Shown: positions 15,702 to 26,664 of the stretch, piece after piece | How the letters are laid out: each line of letters begins with the position of its first letter | Position numbering within the stretch: the stretch's first letter is position 1 | NCBI RefSeq assembly: GCF_000719975.1 | Contig: NZ_JOIJ01000010.1 | Location: 1-64,000 of the forward strand | DNA: 64,000 nt | Reading direction: 5' to 3' | From: Prauserella rugosa | Lineage (GTDB): Bacteria; Actinomycetota; Actinomycetes; Mycobacteriales; Pseudonocardiaceae | Position numbers and translations under genes: made by a program | Notes under the pieces: model-generated | Database searches by the model: none | Told to the model about the DNA's origin: nothing | Seen by the model: the letters and a program-made list of their open reading frames with translations, nothing else

Positions 15702-17003
15702 TCAGGAGCGGATCGTTTCCAGGACCGGGGTCGCGGGCCACGGTGGGCGTTCCGCGGCGCTCTCCGACACCTCGACGGCGCCCTCCAGAGCCGCCAGCGC
15801 GGCGGGGACGGCGTCCGGGGTGTCGGTGTGCAGCTCCAACAGCGGCTGTCCGGCCTCGACGTGCTCCCCCGGTTTCGCCAGGCACCGGACGCCGGCAGCC
15901 GCCTGCACCGGGTCCTCCCTGCGCGCCCTGCCTGCCCCGAGCCGCCACGCCGCCACGCCCACCGCGTAGGCGTCCAGCGTCGTCAGCACACCGGTGTCGG
16001 GTGCCTCCACGACGTGCACGTGCGCGGGCGTCGGCAGCGGTGCCTCCGGATCGCCGCCCTGCGCGCTGATCATCCGGCACCACGTCTCGTACGCCTTGCC
16101 CGACGCGAGCACCGGCGCGGGATCGACGTCGCCGTGCCCGGCGAGCGCCAACATCTCGCGGGCCAGCGCGACCGTCAGCGACACGACGTCCTCGGGCCCC
16201 TCGCCGCGGAGCACGTCCACCGCCTCGGCGACCTCGATCGCGTTGCCGACGGCCGCACCCAACGGGGTCGACATGTCGGTCAGCACGGCCCGAGTGGGAA
16301 GTCCGTGCGCGGTACCGATGTCGACGAGGGTCCTCGCGAGTACCCGCGCCCGCTCGATCGACGTCATGAACGCCCCGCTGCCGACCTTCACGTCGAGCAC
16401 GAGGCCGCCTGCGCCCTCGGCGATCTTCTTGCTCATGATCGAGCTGGCGATCAGGGGAACCGATTCGACCGTGCCCGTCACGTCGCGCAGCGCGTACAGC
16501 TTGCGGTCCGCGGGCGCGAGCGTGTCGGTCGCCGCGCACACGACCGCACCGACCTCGTCGAGCTGCCGTCCGATCTCCACCGCCGACAACTGCGCGCGCC
16601 AGCCGGGGATGGACTCGAGCTTGTCGAGCGTGCCACCGGTGTGCCCCAGACCGCGGCCGGACAGTTGCGGCACCGCCGCGCCGCACGTCGCCACCAGCGG
16701 AGCCAGCGGCAGGGTGATCTTGTCGCCGACACCGCCCGTGGAGTGCTTGTCGACCGTCGGCCGCGAGACGTGCAGCGCGAGCCGCTCGCCGGAGTCGATC
16801 ATCGCGCCGGTCCAGCGCGCCGTCTCGGCGGTGTCCATGCCGCGCAGGAACACCGCCATCGCCAGCGCGGCCATCTGCTCCTCCGACACCACGCCGCGGG
16901 TGTAGGCGTCGATGACCCAGTCGATCTGTTCGGACGTCAGCGTGCCGCCGTCCCGCTTGGCACGGATGACGTCGACGGCGGCGAAGGGTTCCCTGACGGT
17001 CAT
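15702..17003 (-). CDS. deoA: Thymidine / pyrimidine-nucleoside phosphorylase
   Basis: Phosphorolysis of thymidine, deoxyuridine or uridine to base and (deoxy)ribose-1-phosphate; cytoplasmic, glycosyltransferase family 3 type. The product is 433 residues. KHSTGGVGDK (86-95) binds phosphate, SGRGLGHTGGTLDKLE (115-130) is the family signature, and IMSKKIAEGAGGLVLDVK is conserved. ATG 17003 overlaps the VOC stop by 4 bp (ATGA), so the longer upstream frame is rejected. It is the last gene of the nucleoside uptake operon that begins with the BMP lipoprotein; its uracil product feeds upp and its sugar, via deoxyribose-5-phosphate, feeds deoC. Confidence 0.95.
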   Translation of the reverse strand: MTVREPFAAVDVIRAKRDGGTLTSEQIDWVIDAYTRGVVSEEQMAALAMAVFLRGMDTAETARWTGAMIDSGERLALHVSRPTVDKHSTGGVGDKITLPLAPLVATCGAAVPQLSGRGLGHTGGTLDKLESIPGWRAQLSAVEIGRQLDEVGAVVCAATDTLAPADRKLYALRDVTGTVESVPLIASSIMSKKIAEGAGGLVLDVKVGSGAFMTSIERARVLARTLVDIGTAHGLPTRAVLTDMSTPLGAAVGNAIEVAEAVDVLRGEGPEDVVSLTVALAREMLALAGHGDVDPAPVLASGKAYETWCRMISAQGGDPEAPLPTPAHVHVVEAPDTGVLTTLDAYAVGVAAWRLGAGRARREDPVQAAAGVRCLAKPGEHVEAGQPLLELHTDTPDAVPAALAALEGAVEVSESAAERPPWPATPVLETIRS

Positions 17004-17752
17004 TCCGGAAGATTGGCCTGTCCGGCCGCATCCGGCAACATCGCGGGAGCCTCCAGGACGCAGAATTCGTTGCCGGACGGGTCCGTGAAGACCTGCCACG
17101 GGTATCCGTCGTAGCCGACGACGCGGCGAGCACCGAGCGCCGTTGCCCGTGCGACGAGGTCCTCACCGGCGGCGGGCCGGACGTCGAGATGCGGCGAGTT
17201 CTTACCCCGCGAGGGTTCCGGTTCGGGACACAGTTCGAGCAGTGGGCCGACACCGTCGGGATGCCGCAACGCGGGCATGTCGCCGCTGCCGGCACACGGA
17301 ACCCACCCGGTGATCGCGGCCCAGAACCGGGCGTCGCGTTCGGGGTCGGCGCTGTCGAGCGGCAACGCGGCGATCGGGCCGGAACCGGCGGCGTAGCAGT
17401 CGCGCTCGTCCGTCACGCAGAACGTGTTGCCCTCGGGGTCGGCGAGAACCGTCCACGGCACGTCGCCCTGTCCGATGTCGGCGTGGACCGCGCCGAGACC
17501 GAGCAGCCGCTCGACGATCTCCGTCTGATGCGGCCCGCCCCGCAGGTCGGGATGCAGCCGCGTCGGTGCGGCGGACGGCTCGTCCACCCGAGGGAAGCAC
17601 AGATCGAGGAACACCTCGTCGGACAGCTGGACGCGCGCCTCCACGATGTCCGGCTCGTCGAGCATGACCTTGGCGCCGAGCGCCTCCGCCCAGAACCCGC
17701 CGAGTCGCCGCGGCTCTCGGGCGTCCCACACGATGTCCTCGAGTCGCATCAC
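17000..17752 (-). CDS. Two-domain VOC (glyoxalase/bleomycin-resistance fold) protein
   Basis: 250 residues forming two VOC modules: residues about 1-118 (DAREPRRLGGFWAEALGAKV ... VLADPEGNTFCVTD) and 128-236 (DSADPERDARFWAAITGW ... VFTDPSGNEFCVLE). The DPEGN/DPSGNEF motifs and paired beta-alpha-beta units are typical. The substrate is unknown. The stop overlaps the deoA start (ATGA) and the gene follows cdd by 39 bp, so it is a member of the nucleoside operon. Confidence 0.85.
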   Translation of the reverse strand: MMRLEDIVWDAREPRRLGGFWAEALGAKVMLDEPDIVEARVQLSDEVFLDLCFPRVDEPSAAPTRLHPDLRGGPHQTEIVERLLGLGAVHADIGQGDVPWTVLADPEGNTFCVTDERDCYAAGSGPIAALPLDSADPERDARFWAAITGWVPCAGSGDMPALRHPDGVGPLLELCPEPEPSRGKNSPHLDVRPAAGEDLVARATALGARRVVGYDGYPWQVFTDPSGNEFCVLEAPAMLPDAAGQANLPE

Positions 17753-17791
17753 CCGATCCTGTCACGGAACGGCGTGCGCCGGCATCCGTTT

Positions 17792-18184
17792 TCAGGCCGG
17801 CAGATCCGCTGGTCCGAACGCGTCCGGCAACACCGCGGACATCGGCAGGATGCCGCTCGGGGTGTCGAGCAGACACTCGGGGCCGCCGTGTTCGTAGAGG
17901 ATCTGCCGACACCGGCCGCACGGCATGAGCAACTCGCCCGAACCGCCGCGGCACGCGACCGCCACGAGCGAGCCGCCCCCGGACAGCCGCAACTGCCCCG
18001 CCATCGTGCACTCGGCACACAGTCCGACCCCGTACGAGGCGTTCTCCACGTTGCACCCGGTCACGACCCGGCCGTCGGACACGAGCCCGGCGACCCCGAC
18101 GTGCAGGCCGGAATACGGTGCGTACGCCAGTGCGGCCGCACGCACCGCCTCGGCCCTCAGCGACTCCCAGTCGGGTTCGCTCAC
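17792..18184 (-). CDS. cdd: Cytidine deaminase
   Basis: Deaminates cytidine and deoxycytidine to uridine and deoxyuridine, which deoA can then phosphorolyse. The 130-residue size fits the tetrameric class. Zinc ligands are C56 in VGLCAEC, C89 and C92 in PCGRCRQ; E58 is the proton shuttle; CNVENASYG binds nucleoside. GTG 18184 overlaps the permease stop (GTGA), indicating coupling, and gives the usual N-terminus (VSEPDWESLRAEAV). Confidence 0.95.
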   Translation of the reverse strand: MSEPDWESLRAEAVRAAALAYAPYSGLHVGVAGLVSDGRVVTGCNVENASYGVGLCAECTMAGQLRLSGGGSLVAVACRGGSGELLMPCGRCRQILYEHGGPECLLDTPSGILPMSAVLPDAFGPADLPA

Positions 18185-19443
18185 GAGTCCTCCCCACGCC
18201 GGTACTGCTTGCCGATCGCCTTCGGCACCCGCAACCGTTGCGCAGCCACCGCCAGCACGATGATCGTGACGAAGTGCGGCGTGTACGGGATCAGGTCGCT
18301 CGGCAGTTCGTCGTTGGTCCAGTAGATCCAGTAGAGGATCCCCGCACCCACGGCGGCACCGGCCGCGGCGAACCACTTCCGCTTGATCAGCTGCACCACG
18401 ACGATCACCGCCAGCAGCAGTACCGCGCCGTAGCAGAGCGCGAGCACGGCGGTACCTCCGCCGGAGAGCTGCAGACCGTCGGAGTAGCCGAACAGCGCCG
18501 CACCACCGAGCAGACCGCTGGGCCGGTAGTTACCGAAGATCATCGCGGCGAGGCCGATGTACCCGCGGCCGTTGACCTGGTTCTCCAGATAGTCCGCGCC
18601 GCCTTCCAACAGCACCAGCGACGCACCGCCCATGCCGGCGAACCCGCCCGACACCGCGACCGCGATGTACTTGTGCAGATAGACGTTCACGCCGAGGGAC
18701 TCGGCCGCGACCGGGCTCTCCCCGCACGAGCGCAACCTCAGCCCGAACCGCGTGCGCCACAGCACGAGATAGCTGACCGGCACCAGCAGCAGCGCCAGCA
18801 TCGCCAACGGGGAGACCTGGGTGACCAGACCGCGCAACAACCCCGCGACGTCCGACAGCACGACCCGCTGCTCGTTCTCCAGCGCACCGAGCCAGTCCGA
18901 CAGGAACGTCGCCGAGTAGGTGTCGAACTTCGCCACCGGAGGCGATTCCCGCGGGTTGCCCGAGAGCGGCTCGAACACCAGCGTCGCCAGATACTGCGCG
19001 ACACCCAGTCCCAGCAGGTTGATCGCCACACCGGAGACGATGTGGTTGACGTTGAACGTCACGACCGCCACCGCGTGCAGCAGTCCGCCCAACAGTCCGA
19101 AAAGGATGCCGGCGGCCAGTCCGACCCACACGCCGCCGTAGTACGCACCCCAGGCCGAGCCCCAGGTGCCGAGGATCATCATGCCCTCGAGGCCGATGTT
19201 CATCACACCCGCGCGCTCGGCCCACAGACCACCCAACGCAGCCAACAGGATCGGCAGCGCGAGCCGCAGCGCCGTCTGCGACGTGTCGCTCGAGGTCAGC
19301 AGCGGCATGTCGGTCAGATAGGACGTCGTCGACAAGACGCCGATCGCCACGACCGCCCACAGCACGCCGCGAGCCCAACCGGGAATCCTGCGCGAGGACC
19401 TCTGCCCGGACGCGGGCGCCGGGGTCTCCATCACCGAGGTCAC
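18181..19443 (-). CDS. Nucleoside ABC transporter permease (NupQ/YufQ type)
   Basis: Inner-membrane permease of the BmpA-type nucleoside importer, 420 residues with about ten hydrophobic segments. Family marks include ERAGVMNIGLEGMMILGTWG, VNHIVSGVAINLLGLGVAQY, and GESPVAAESLGVNVYLHKY in the coupling region facing the ATPase. The unusual length comes from extra hydrophobic segments in the last 80 residues (FAAAGAAVGAGILYWIYW). It overlaps the second permease and cdd by 4 bp each. Confidence 0.92.
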   Translation of the reverse strand: MTSVMETPAPASGQRSSRRIPGWARGVLWAVVAIGVLSTTSYLTDMPLLTSSDTSQTALRLALPILLAALGGLWAERAGVMNIGLEGMMILGTWGSAWGAYYGGVWVGLAAGILFGLLGGLLHAVAVVTFNVNHIVSGVAINLLGLGVAQYLATLVFEPLSGNPRESPPVAKFDTYSATFLSDWLGALENEQRVVLSDVAGLLRGLVTQVSPLAMLALLLVPVSYLVLWRTRFGLRLRSCGESPVAAESLGVNVYLHKYIAVAVSGGFAGMGGASLVLLEGGADYLENQVNGRGYIGLAAMIFGNYRPSGLLGGAALFGYSDGLQLSGGGTAVLALCYGAVLLLAVIVVVQLIKRKWFAAAGAAVGAGILYWIYWTNDELPSDLIPYTPHFVTIIVLAVAAQRLRVPKAIGKQYRRGEDS

Positions 19444-20534
19444 ACCGCACCTCCTTCCGCGACGGTCGCGGGCGAGCCGTTACGGCCCGCCCTGCCGACC
19501 CGCCGCTGCTGGGCGGCCAGGTCGGCGCGGCGCACGATCTCGTAGGCCACCACGACGGACAGGACGATCGTGCCCTGCATGATCGTCGCGATCTCACTGG
19601 GAATCCCGAGCGACTCGAGCGACACCGCCGAACGGTCGAGGAACGACCACAGCAGCGCGCCGAACGCGATACCCGCGGGGTGGTTCCTGCCGAGCAGCGC
19701 GACGGCCAGCCCCGTGAAGCCGTACCCCTGGGTCGAGGTCATCGCGTAGACGTAGTCGCGGCCGAGCAACTCCGGCATCGCGATCAGGCCCGCGACCGCA
19801 CCCGAGATCAGCATCGCCGCCAGCGTCATCTTCTTCGCGCTGACCCCGCCCGCGGCCGCCGCCGTCGCCGACTCGCCACTGGCCTTCAGCTCGAACCCGA
19901 ACCGCGTGCGGCGCAACATGAACCAGTAGCCGTATCCGAGCGCCGCCGCGATCACGACGAAACCGAACACCGTGCCCGCGTCCCCGAGCGGAATGCCGGG
20001 GATCCGGCCCGACGGAGCGATCTGCTCGGTCGAGACGTTGTTGCCGTGCAGCACACCGAACTGCTCGGGATTGATCAGGAACGCGACGATGCCGAACACG
20101 ATGGAGTTCAGCATGATCGTCGTGATCACCTCGCTGACGCCGCGATACACCTTCAGCAACGCCGGCAGCAGCGCGTACAACGCGCCCGAGAACATCGCGA
20201 CCACCAGGATCACGATCACGTGCAGCACCGGGGGAAGCTTCATCGCCGCACCGACGATCGCCGCGACCACCGCGGCGAACCGGTACTGGCCCTCCACACC
20301 GATGTTGAAGACGTTCATCTGGAAGCCGATCGCCGCGGCGAGGCCGGCCAGGTAGTAGACGATCGCCAGATTGACCGTCGCCACGGCCGTGTTGCCGTGC
20401 AGCAGCTGCGCCGCCATCGTCCCGAACGCCTCGAGCGGATTCGCACCCGAGATCAGCAGGGCCACCGACGACAACAGCATCGAGAACACGATCGCCAGCG
20501 CCGGAGGCAGCAGAGCGGTCCGCCAGTTGATCAT
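19440..20534 (-). CDS. Nucleoside ABC transporter permease (NupP/YufP type)
   Basis: Second permease of the importer, 364 residues, about nine membrane segments. INWRTALLPPALAIVFSM opens the first segment, and ASGESATAAAAGGVSAKKM is the cytoplasmic coupling loop equivalent to that of its partner. FQMNVFNIGVEGQYRFAA is a family hallmark. It overlaps the ATPase gene and the other permease by 4 bp, in keeping with one translationally coupled operon. Confidence 0.92.
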   Translation of the reverse strand: MINWRTALLPPALAIVFSMLLSSVALLISGANPLEAFGTMAAQLLHGNTAVATVNLAIVYYLAGLAAAIGFQMNVFNIGVEGQYRFAAVVAAIVGAAMKLPPVLHVIVILVVAMFSGALYALLPALLKVYRGVSEVITTIMLNSIVFGIVAFLINPEQFGVLHGNNVSTEQIAPSGRIPGIPLGDAGTVFGFVVIAAALGYGYWFMLRRTRFGFELKASGESATAAAAGGVSAKKMTLAAMLISGAVAGLIAMPELLGRDYVYAMTSTQGYGFTGLAVALLGRNHPAGIAFGALLWSFLDRSAVSLESLGIPSEIATIMQGTIVLSVVVAYEIVRRADLAAQQRRVGRAGRNGSPATVAEGGAV

Positions 20535-22072
20535 GCGGCCTCCTCCTGCGTCCCCGCCCCCGTCATCGCCGAGCCCAGCTCCTGCGGCGTCACCGTCGCC
20601 GGGTCGGCCTCGCTCACCAAGCGGCCGCGCAGCATCACGCGAATCGTGTCGGACAGTCCGATCAGCTCGTCGAGGTCGGCCGAGATGAGCAGCACCGCCA
20701 GTCCGTTGTGCCGCGCCTGGCGCATCTGCTCCCAGATCAGCGCCTGCGCACCCACGTCGACCCCACGCGTCGGATGGGACGCGATCAGCAGCGTCGGTTC
20801 CCCCGACAGCTCCCTGCCGACGATCAGCTTCTGCTGGTTACCGCCCGACAGCGCACCCGCGAGCACGTCGACCCCCGGGGTGCGCACGTCGTACTCCTCG
20901 ACGATGCGCTCGGTGTCCTCCCGCGCCGCGGCCGGATCGATGAGATGACCGTTGGAAACGGGTTTGCGCGTCTGATAGCCGAGGATCCGGTTCGACCACA
21001 ACGGCTGGCGCAGCAACAGGCCGTGCCGGTGCCGGTCCTCGGCGATGTAGCCGATGCCCGCCTCGCGCCTGGCGAGCGTGCCGAGCCGCGTGATGTCCCG
21101 CAGCTGCCCGTCCTCACCGATCAGCTCCACGGTGCCCGCCGAGGCCTTCCGCATCCCCATGACGGTCTCGACCAGTTCGGTCTGCCCGTTGCCCTCGACA
21201 CCGGCGATGCCCAGGATCTCGCCCGCGCGCACCGACAACGTCACGTCGTCCAGCACCGCGCGGTCGCTGTCCTCGGCATCGAGGCGCAGCTCGGTCACGC
21301 GCAGCACCTCGCGGTCGGTGACCGTCGACTCGCGGGTCTCCGGGCTCGGCAACTGCGAACCCACCATCATCTCGGCCAGTTCGTGGCTGCTGACCGTGGC
21401 CGGGTCCACCGTGCCGACGGTCGTCCCGCGCCGGATGATCGTCACCTCGTCGGCGATCGTCCGCACCTCGTCGAGCTTGTGCGAGATGAACAGGAACGTG
21501 TACCCGTCGGCCTGCATGCTGCGGATCGTCTCGAACAGCGCGTCGACCTCCTGCGGCACGAGCACCGCCGTCGGCTCGTCGAGGATGACGATCCGCGCGC
21601 CGCGGTAGAGCACCTTGACGATCTCGACCCGCTGCCGGTCGGCCACGCCGAGGTTCTCGACCAGCGTGTCCGGATCGACGTGCAGGCCGGTCTGCTCGGC
21701 CAACGTGGTCAGCCTGGCACGGGCTTTACGCCCCATGCCGTGCAGTCCCTCCGCGCCGAGCAGCACGTTCTCGCGCACGGTGAGGTTGTCGGCCAGCATG
21801 AAGTGCTGGTGCACCATGCCGATGCCGGCCTTGATCGCGTCCTGCGGGTTGCGCAGTTCCACGACCTCGCCGCCGACCTTGATGGTGCCCTCGTCCGGCT
21901 GCTGCATCCCGTACAGGATCTTCATCAGCGTGGACTTTCCGGCGCCGTTCTCGCCGCACACGGCGTGGACCTCACCCGCGCGCACGGCCAGGTGCACGTC
22001 GGAGTTGGCCACCACGCCGGGGAAGCGTTTGGTGATCCCGGTGAGTTCGACCACCGGTTCCGGTTCGGTCAT
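20531..22072 (-). CDS. Nucleoside ABC transporter ATPase (NupO/YufO type)
   Basis: Tandem-NBD ATPase of 513 residues. The first NBD has Walker A GENGAGKST (40-48), the Q-loop in VHQHFML, a degenerate signature (LGVADRQRVEIVKVL) and Walker B IVILDEPTAVL. In the second NBD the Walker A position reads GVEGNGQTE and the Walker B region ASHPTRGVDVGA, as usual for sugar/nucleoside importers in which this site is degenerate; its signature LSGGNQQK is intact. ATG 22072 is used because upstream in-frame residues are not family-like. It is separated from the lipoprotein gene by 218 bp holding a 13-bp hairpin. Confidence 0.94.
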   Translation of the reverse strand: MTEPEPVVELTGITKRFPGVVANSDVHLAVRAGEVHAVCGENGAGKSTLMKILYGMQQPDEGTIKVGGEVVELRNPQDAIKAGIGMVHQHFMLADNLTVRENVLLGAEGLHGMGRKARARLTTLAEQTGLHVDPDTLVENLGVADRQRVEIVKVLYRGARIVILDEPTAVLVPQEVDALFETIRSMQADGYTFLFISHKLDEVRTIADEVTIIRRGTTVGTVDPATVSSHELAEMMVGSQLPSPETRESTVTDREVLRVTELRLDAEDSDRAVLDDVTLSVRAGEILGIAGVEGNGQTELVETVMGMRKASAGTVELIGEDGQLRDITRLGTLARREAGIGYIAEDRHRHGLLLRQPLWSNRILGYQTRKPVSNGHLIDPAAAREDTERIVEEYDVRTPGVDVLAGALSGGNQQKLIVGRELSGEPTLLIASHPTRGVDVGAQALIWEQMRQARHNGLAVLLISADLDELIGLSDTIRVMLRGRLVSEADPATVTPQELGSAMTGAGTQEEAA

Positions 22073-22230
22073 CTGTTCTTTCGCCTTGCTCGAGCAGGGG
22101 CTGATGTGCGGATGCGGCAGCGGAACTTCCAAGTGGTCCCCGCCGCGTCGTCGGTGCCGGGTAAGGGGCCGCGACCGGCATCAAAGCAGATGGGGCCGTC
22201 GCCGCGGTGCAAAACCGCCGGAAACGGCAG

Positions 22231-22267
22231 GTGGGGCTCGCAGACGACGGCCGCCTGCGAGCCCCAC
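22231..22267 (-). terminator. Intra-operon hairpin after the lipoprotein gene
   Basis: GTGGGGCTCGCAG pairs perfectly with CTGCGAGCCCCAC around an 11-nt loop, 24 bp past the lipoprotein stop and before the ATPase gene. Partial terminators at this place let binding proteins be made in excess over their transporters. Confidence 0.65.
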
Positions 22268-22290
22268 ATCGGCTGAAGGTTGTCCGGACC

Positions 22291-23445
22291 TCAGCTCTGC
22301 GGCTTGTCCGAAACGTCGATCTTGCCGTCGACGATGGCCTGCTTGTAAGCGTCGAGCTCGTCGCTCACGTCCTCGATGTCCGAATTGGACCTGGAGTAGT
22401 CGACACCGTCCACCGACAGGTCGAACCGCTCCGGCAGGTCGTCGGTCGAGCCCTCGGCCACGGCGGCGATGTAGTCGTACACCGCGACGTCGACCTTCTT
22501 GAGCATCGAGGTCACGATGACGTCCTTGACGTCCGAGAGCGTCTTCTGCTCGTACTGGTCGGAGTCGACACCGATGGCCAGCGCGTCCTCGGCGGCCGCG
22601 GCCTCGAACACGCCCTTACCCGAGGCGCCCGCCGCGTGGAAGATCACGTCGGCGCCCTGGCTGATCATCGACTTGGCCTTGACGTTGGCCTTGCCGGGGT
22701 CGTTGAAGCCGCTGATGTCACCGGCCGGGGTGAGGTACTCGCTGCGCACCTCGATGTTGTCGCCGCCCGCGGCCTCGACGCCCTGCTCGAAACCGGCCTG
22801 GAACTTCTGGATCAGCGGGGTCTCGACCCCGCCGACGAAGCCGACCTGGCACTCGGAGCTCTTGTACGCCGCGGCCACGCCCGCCAGGAACGAGCCCTCC
22901 TCCTCGGCGAACACCAGCGGAGTCACGTTCTTCGCGTTCACCGAGTCGTCGTCGACGATGGCGAACTGGGTGTCGGGGTGCTTCCGCGCGACCTTGCCGA
23001 CGGCCTCGGCGTAGGCGAAGCCCACGGCGATGATCGGGTTGTTGCCCTGGTTGGCCATCTGCTCGAGGCGCTGTTCCTTCGCCGCCTCGGACTCGTTGCC
23101 CGCGGCAGGGCTCTCGTTGCCCTTCTCCGCGCCGAGCTGCTTGACCGCGTCGTCGACGCCCGCAGCAGCGGCGTCGTTGAACGAGGCGTCACCCCGGCCG
23201 CCGACATCGAAGGCGAGGCCGACCTTCAGGTCGCTGGCGTCGACGTCCGTCTTGCGCTTGCTCTCGCTCTGCTGGCCGCCCTGCGGAGCGGCGGGCGCCT
23301 CCTCGGTGACGCAGCTGCCGGCGGCGCCACCGCCGTCGCCGCCCGCCGCCTCGCTGTCGCCACCGGAATCCTTGGCGCAACCCGCCATCGTCAGCACGCC
23401 GGCCATGGCGATAGCCGCCAGCGCTCCACCACGCTTTCGCCGCAC
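22291..23445 (-). CDS. BMP-family nucleoside-binding lipoprotein
   Basis: Extracytoplasmic substrate-binding protein of the nucleoside importer, 384 residues. A basic start is followed by a hydrophobic stretch and lipobox LTMAGC (Cys23, lipidated). The mature protein opens with a Gly/Ser/acidic linker, then VGLAFDVGGRGDASFNDAA, the BMP-fold start. Other marks: FVGGVETPLIQKFQAGFEQG and IFHAAGASGKGVFEAAA. GTG 23445 is preceded by GGAGGGAG at good spacing, so it is preferred over the open frame that runs back through the palindromic element. First gene of the operon running to deoA; it diverges from sdhC. Confidence 0.94.
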   Translation of the reverse strand: MRRKRGGALAAIAMAGVLTMAGCAKDSGGDSEAAGGDGGGAAGSCVTEEAPAAPQGGQQSESKRKTDVDASDLKVGLAFDVGGRGDASFNDAAAAGVDDAVKQLGAEKGNESPAAGNESEAAKEQRLEQMANQGNNPIIAVGFAYAEAVGKVARKHPDTQFAIVDDDSVNAKNVTPLVFAEEEGSFLAGVAAAYKSSECQVGFVGGVETPLIQKFQAGFEQGVEAAGGDNIEVRSEYLTPAGDISGFNDPGKANVKAKSMISQGADVIFHAAGASGKGVFEAAAAEDALAIGVDSDQYEQKTLSDVKDVIVTSMLKKVDVAVYDYIAAVAEGSTDDLPERFDLSVDGVDYSRSNSDIEDVSDELDAYKQAIVDGKIDVSDKPQS

Positions 23446-23956
23446 GGTGATACTCCCTCCCCGCTGTTCGCGGACGGACCGAAGATTGTGTGCCCGGTAC
23501 TCGGGCGGACTGGCGAACCGTACCGCTGGCGTGACCTCCACGGCAGCCGTTCGGCACCCCGCGTAACCCAAATGTTTAAGTTGCCGCAACCGTGACTCCG
23601 ATTGTGCCCCGGAGTATTCACTCAGCGTCACCAACGAACGTCGCGAGTGCACTCCCGAGGGCCCCATGGTTGCGCTCAACGCAACCATGGGGCCCTCGGG
23701 AGCACCTTGGGGAAGTGCACGCGATGGTGTGACCACGACTGTGACCACGGCGACGCCCGGGTGGCCTGGGCCTGCGCTAGGGCTTATGTCCCCGGTGTCT
23801 GGTCGATCACAGCTGGGAACCCGAGGTTGAGCCCGGTATGACCGGCGGGTCTAGCATTCGGCGCGTATATGACGCTCGGACCAGAATGACCTCGAAAAAG
23901 TCGCGGTCAGAGCCGGGCGGCGAAGTCCATCAGTGACGTTGGAGGGCCGTACACCG
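23446..23956. promoter_or_regulatory. Divergent promoter region, nucleoside operon / sdh operon
   Basis: 511 bp between two divergent operons, so it must contain both promoters. It includes palindrome copy 2 (23652-23702). A direct repeat TGTGACCACG/TGTGACCACG-like (about 23728-23750) and an AT-rich patch (CCCAAATGTTTAAGTTG, 23567-23583) are visible, but no known operator could be assigned. Confidence 0.6.
23652..23702. repeat. Long intergenic palindrome, copy 2
   Basis: A perfect 23-bp stem with CTCAA loop; the inner arm GGGCCCCATGGTTGCG is identical to copy 1, while the outer bases differ in both arms in a compensating way (CTCCCGA / TCGGGAG). Here it lies between divergent operons, so a terminator role alone does not explain the family. 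Confidence 0.93.
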
Positions 23957-24403
23957 ATGTCCACCACTGCGAGCACTGCCACGGCGGCCAGTGCGAGTGA
24001 TCGGGCGGGCGCCTCACGCCGGAGCGGGACGTTCTACCGCGGCGACCCCGGCATGTGGTCCTGGGTAGCGCATCGCGTTACCGGGGTGCTCACCTTTTTC
24101 TTCCTGTTCGTGCACGTGCTCGACACGGCGCTCGTCAGGGTCTCCCCGAACGCCTATGACGAGGTCATCGAGACCTACAAGACACCGTTCGTCAACCTCC
24201 TCGAGGTGGGTCTCGTCGGCGCCGTGCTCTTCCACGCGCTCAACGGCCTCCGTGTCATCCTGGTCGACTTCTGGGAGAAGGGACCCAAGTACCAGCGCCC
24301 GATGCTGTGGACCACCCTCGGCATCTGGGTCGTCGTGATGATCCCGGGCACCTACTTCATGCTCGAGCGCACGGTGAGCGAACTGTTCGGAGGCGGCCAC
24401 TGA
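23957..24403 (+). CDS. sdhC: Succinate dehydrogenase cytochrome b subunit
   Basis: Membrane anchor subunit that binds heme b and quinone and tethers the SdhAB dimer. 148 residues with an N-terminal soluble part (Thr/Ala/Ser-rich, then SGTFYRGDPGMWSWVAHRVT) and three membrane helices. HRVTG and LFHALNGLR contain the conserved quinone-site and heme-ligand positions. ATG 23957 is chosen over an ATG-like start 24 bp upstream because GGAGGG lies 10 bp before it. It overlaps sdhD by 1 bp (TGATG). Confidence 0.93.
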   Translation: MSTTASTATAASASDRAGASRRSGTFYRGDPGMWSWVAHRVTGVLTFFFLFVHVLDTALVRVSPNAYDEVIETYKTPFVNLLEVGLVGAVLFHALNGLRVILVDFWEKGPKYQRPMLWTTLGIWVVVMIPGTYFMLERTVSELFGGGH

Positions 24404-24816
24404 TGACCGAATCGCTGACTCTCGACAAGCCGCGTTCCCCGCGGCGCCCGGCCGCTCGCCGCAACAACTTCGAGCTCTACAGCTGGGCCTTCATGCGGAT
24501 CTCCGGTCTCGCGCTGGTGATCCTGGTGCTCGGCCACCTGTTCATCATGAACATCCTCGACGGCGGCGTGCACCGCATCAACTTCGCGTTCGTCGCCGGC
24601 CGCTGGGCCTCGCCGTTCTGGCAGTTCTGGGACCTGGCGATGCTGTGGCTGGCACAGCTGCACGGCGGCAACGGGCTGCGCACGATCATCGACGACTACG
24701 CGCGTAAGGACGCCACGCGCTTCTGGCTGAAGATGCTGCTCTACGTCTCGATGGCCGTCATCCTCGTGCTCGGCACCCTGGTGATCTTCACGTTCGACCC
24801 GAACATCGCCGCCTGA
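24403..24816 (+). CDS. sdhD: Succinate dehydrogenase membrane anchor subunit
   Basis: Second hydrophobic anchor of complex II, 137 residues, three membrane helices (ISGLALVILVLGHLFIMNIL; WDLAMLWLAQLHGGNGL; MLLYVSMAVILVLGTLVIF). LAQLHGGNGLRTIIDDY carries the conserved His and Asp-Tyr near the quinone pocket. The start overlaps the sdhC stop. The C/D pair with two separate three-helix subunits resembles the M. tuberculosis Rv3316-Rv3319 complex. Confidence 0.93.
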   Translation: MTESLTLDKPRSPRRPAARRNNFELYSWAFMRISGLALVILVLGHLFIMNILDGGVHRINFAFVAGRWASPFWQFWDLAMLWLAQLHGGNGLRTIIDDYARKDATRFWLKMLLYVSMAVILVLGTLVIFTFDPNIAA

Positions 24817-24839
24817 CCCCCACCACACGGAGACTTCTC

Positions 24840-26630
<1,791 letters not shown>

Positions 26631-26664
26631 TGCGTACTGACCGCCTCTTCGCGGAGGATGTGAA

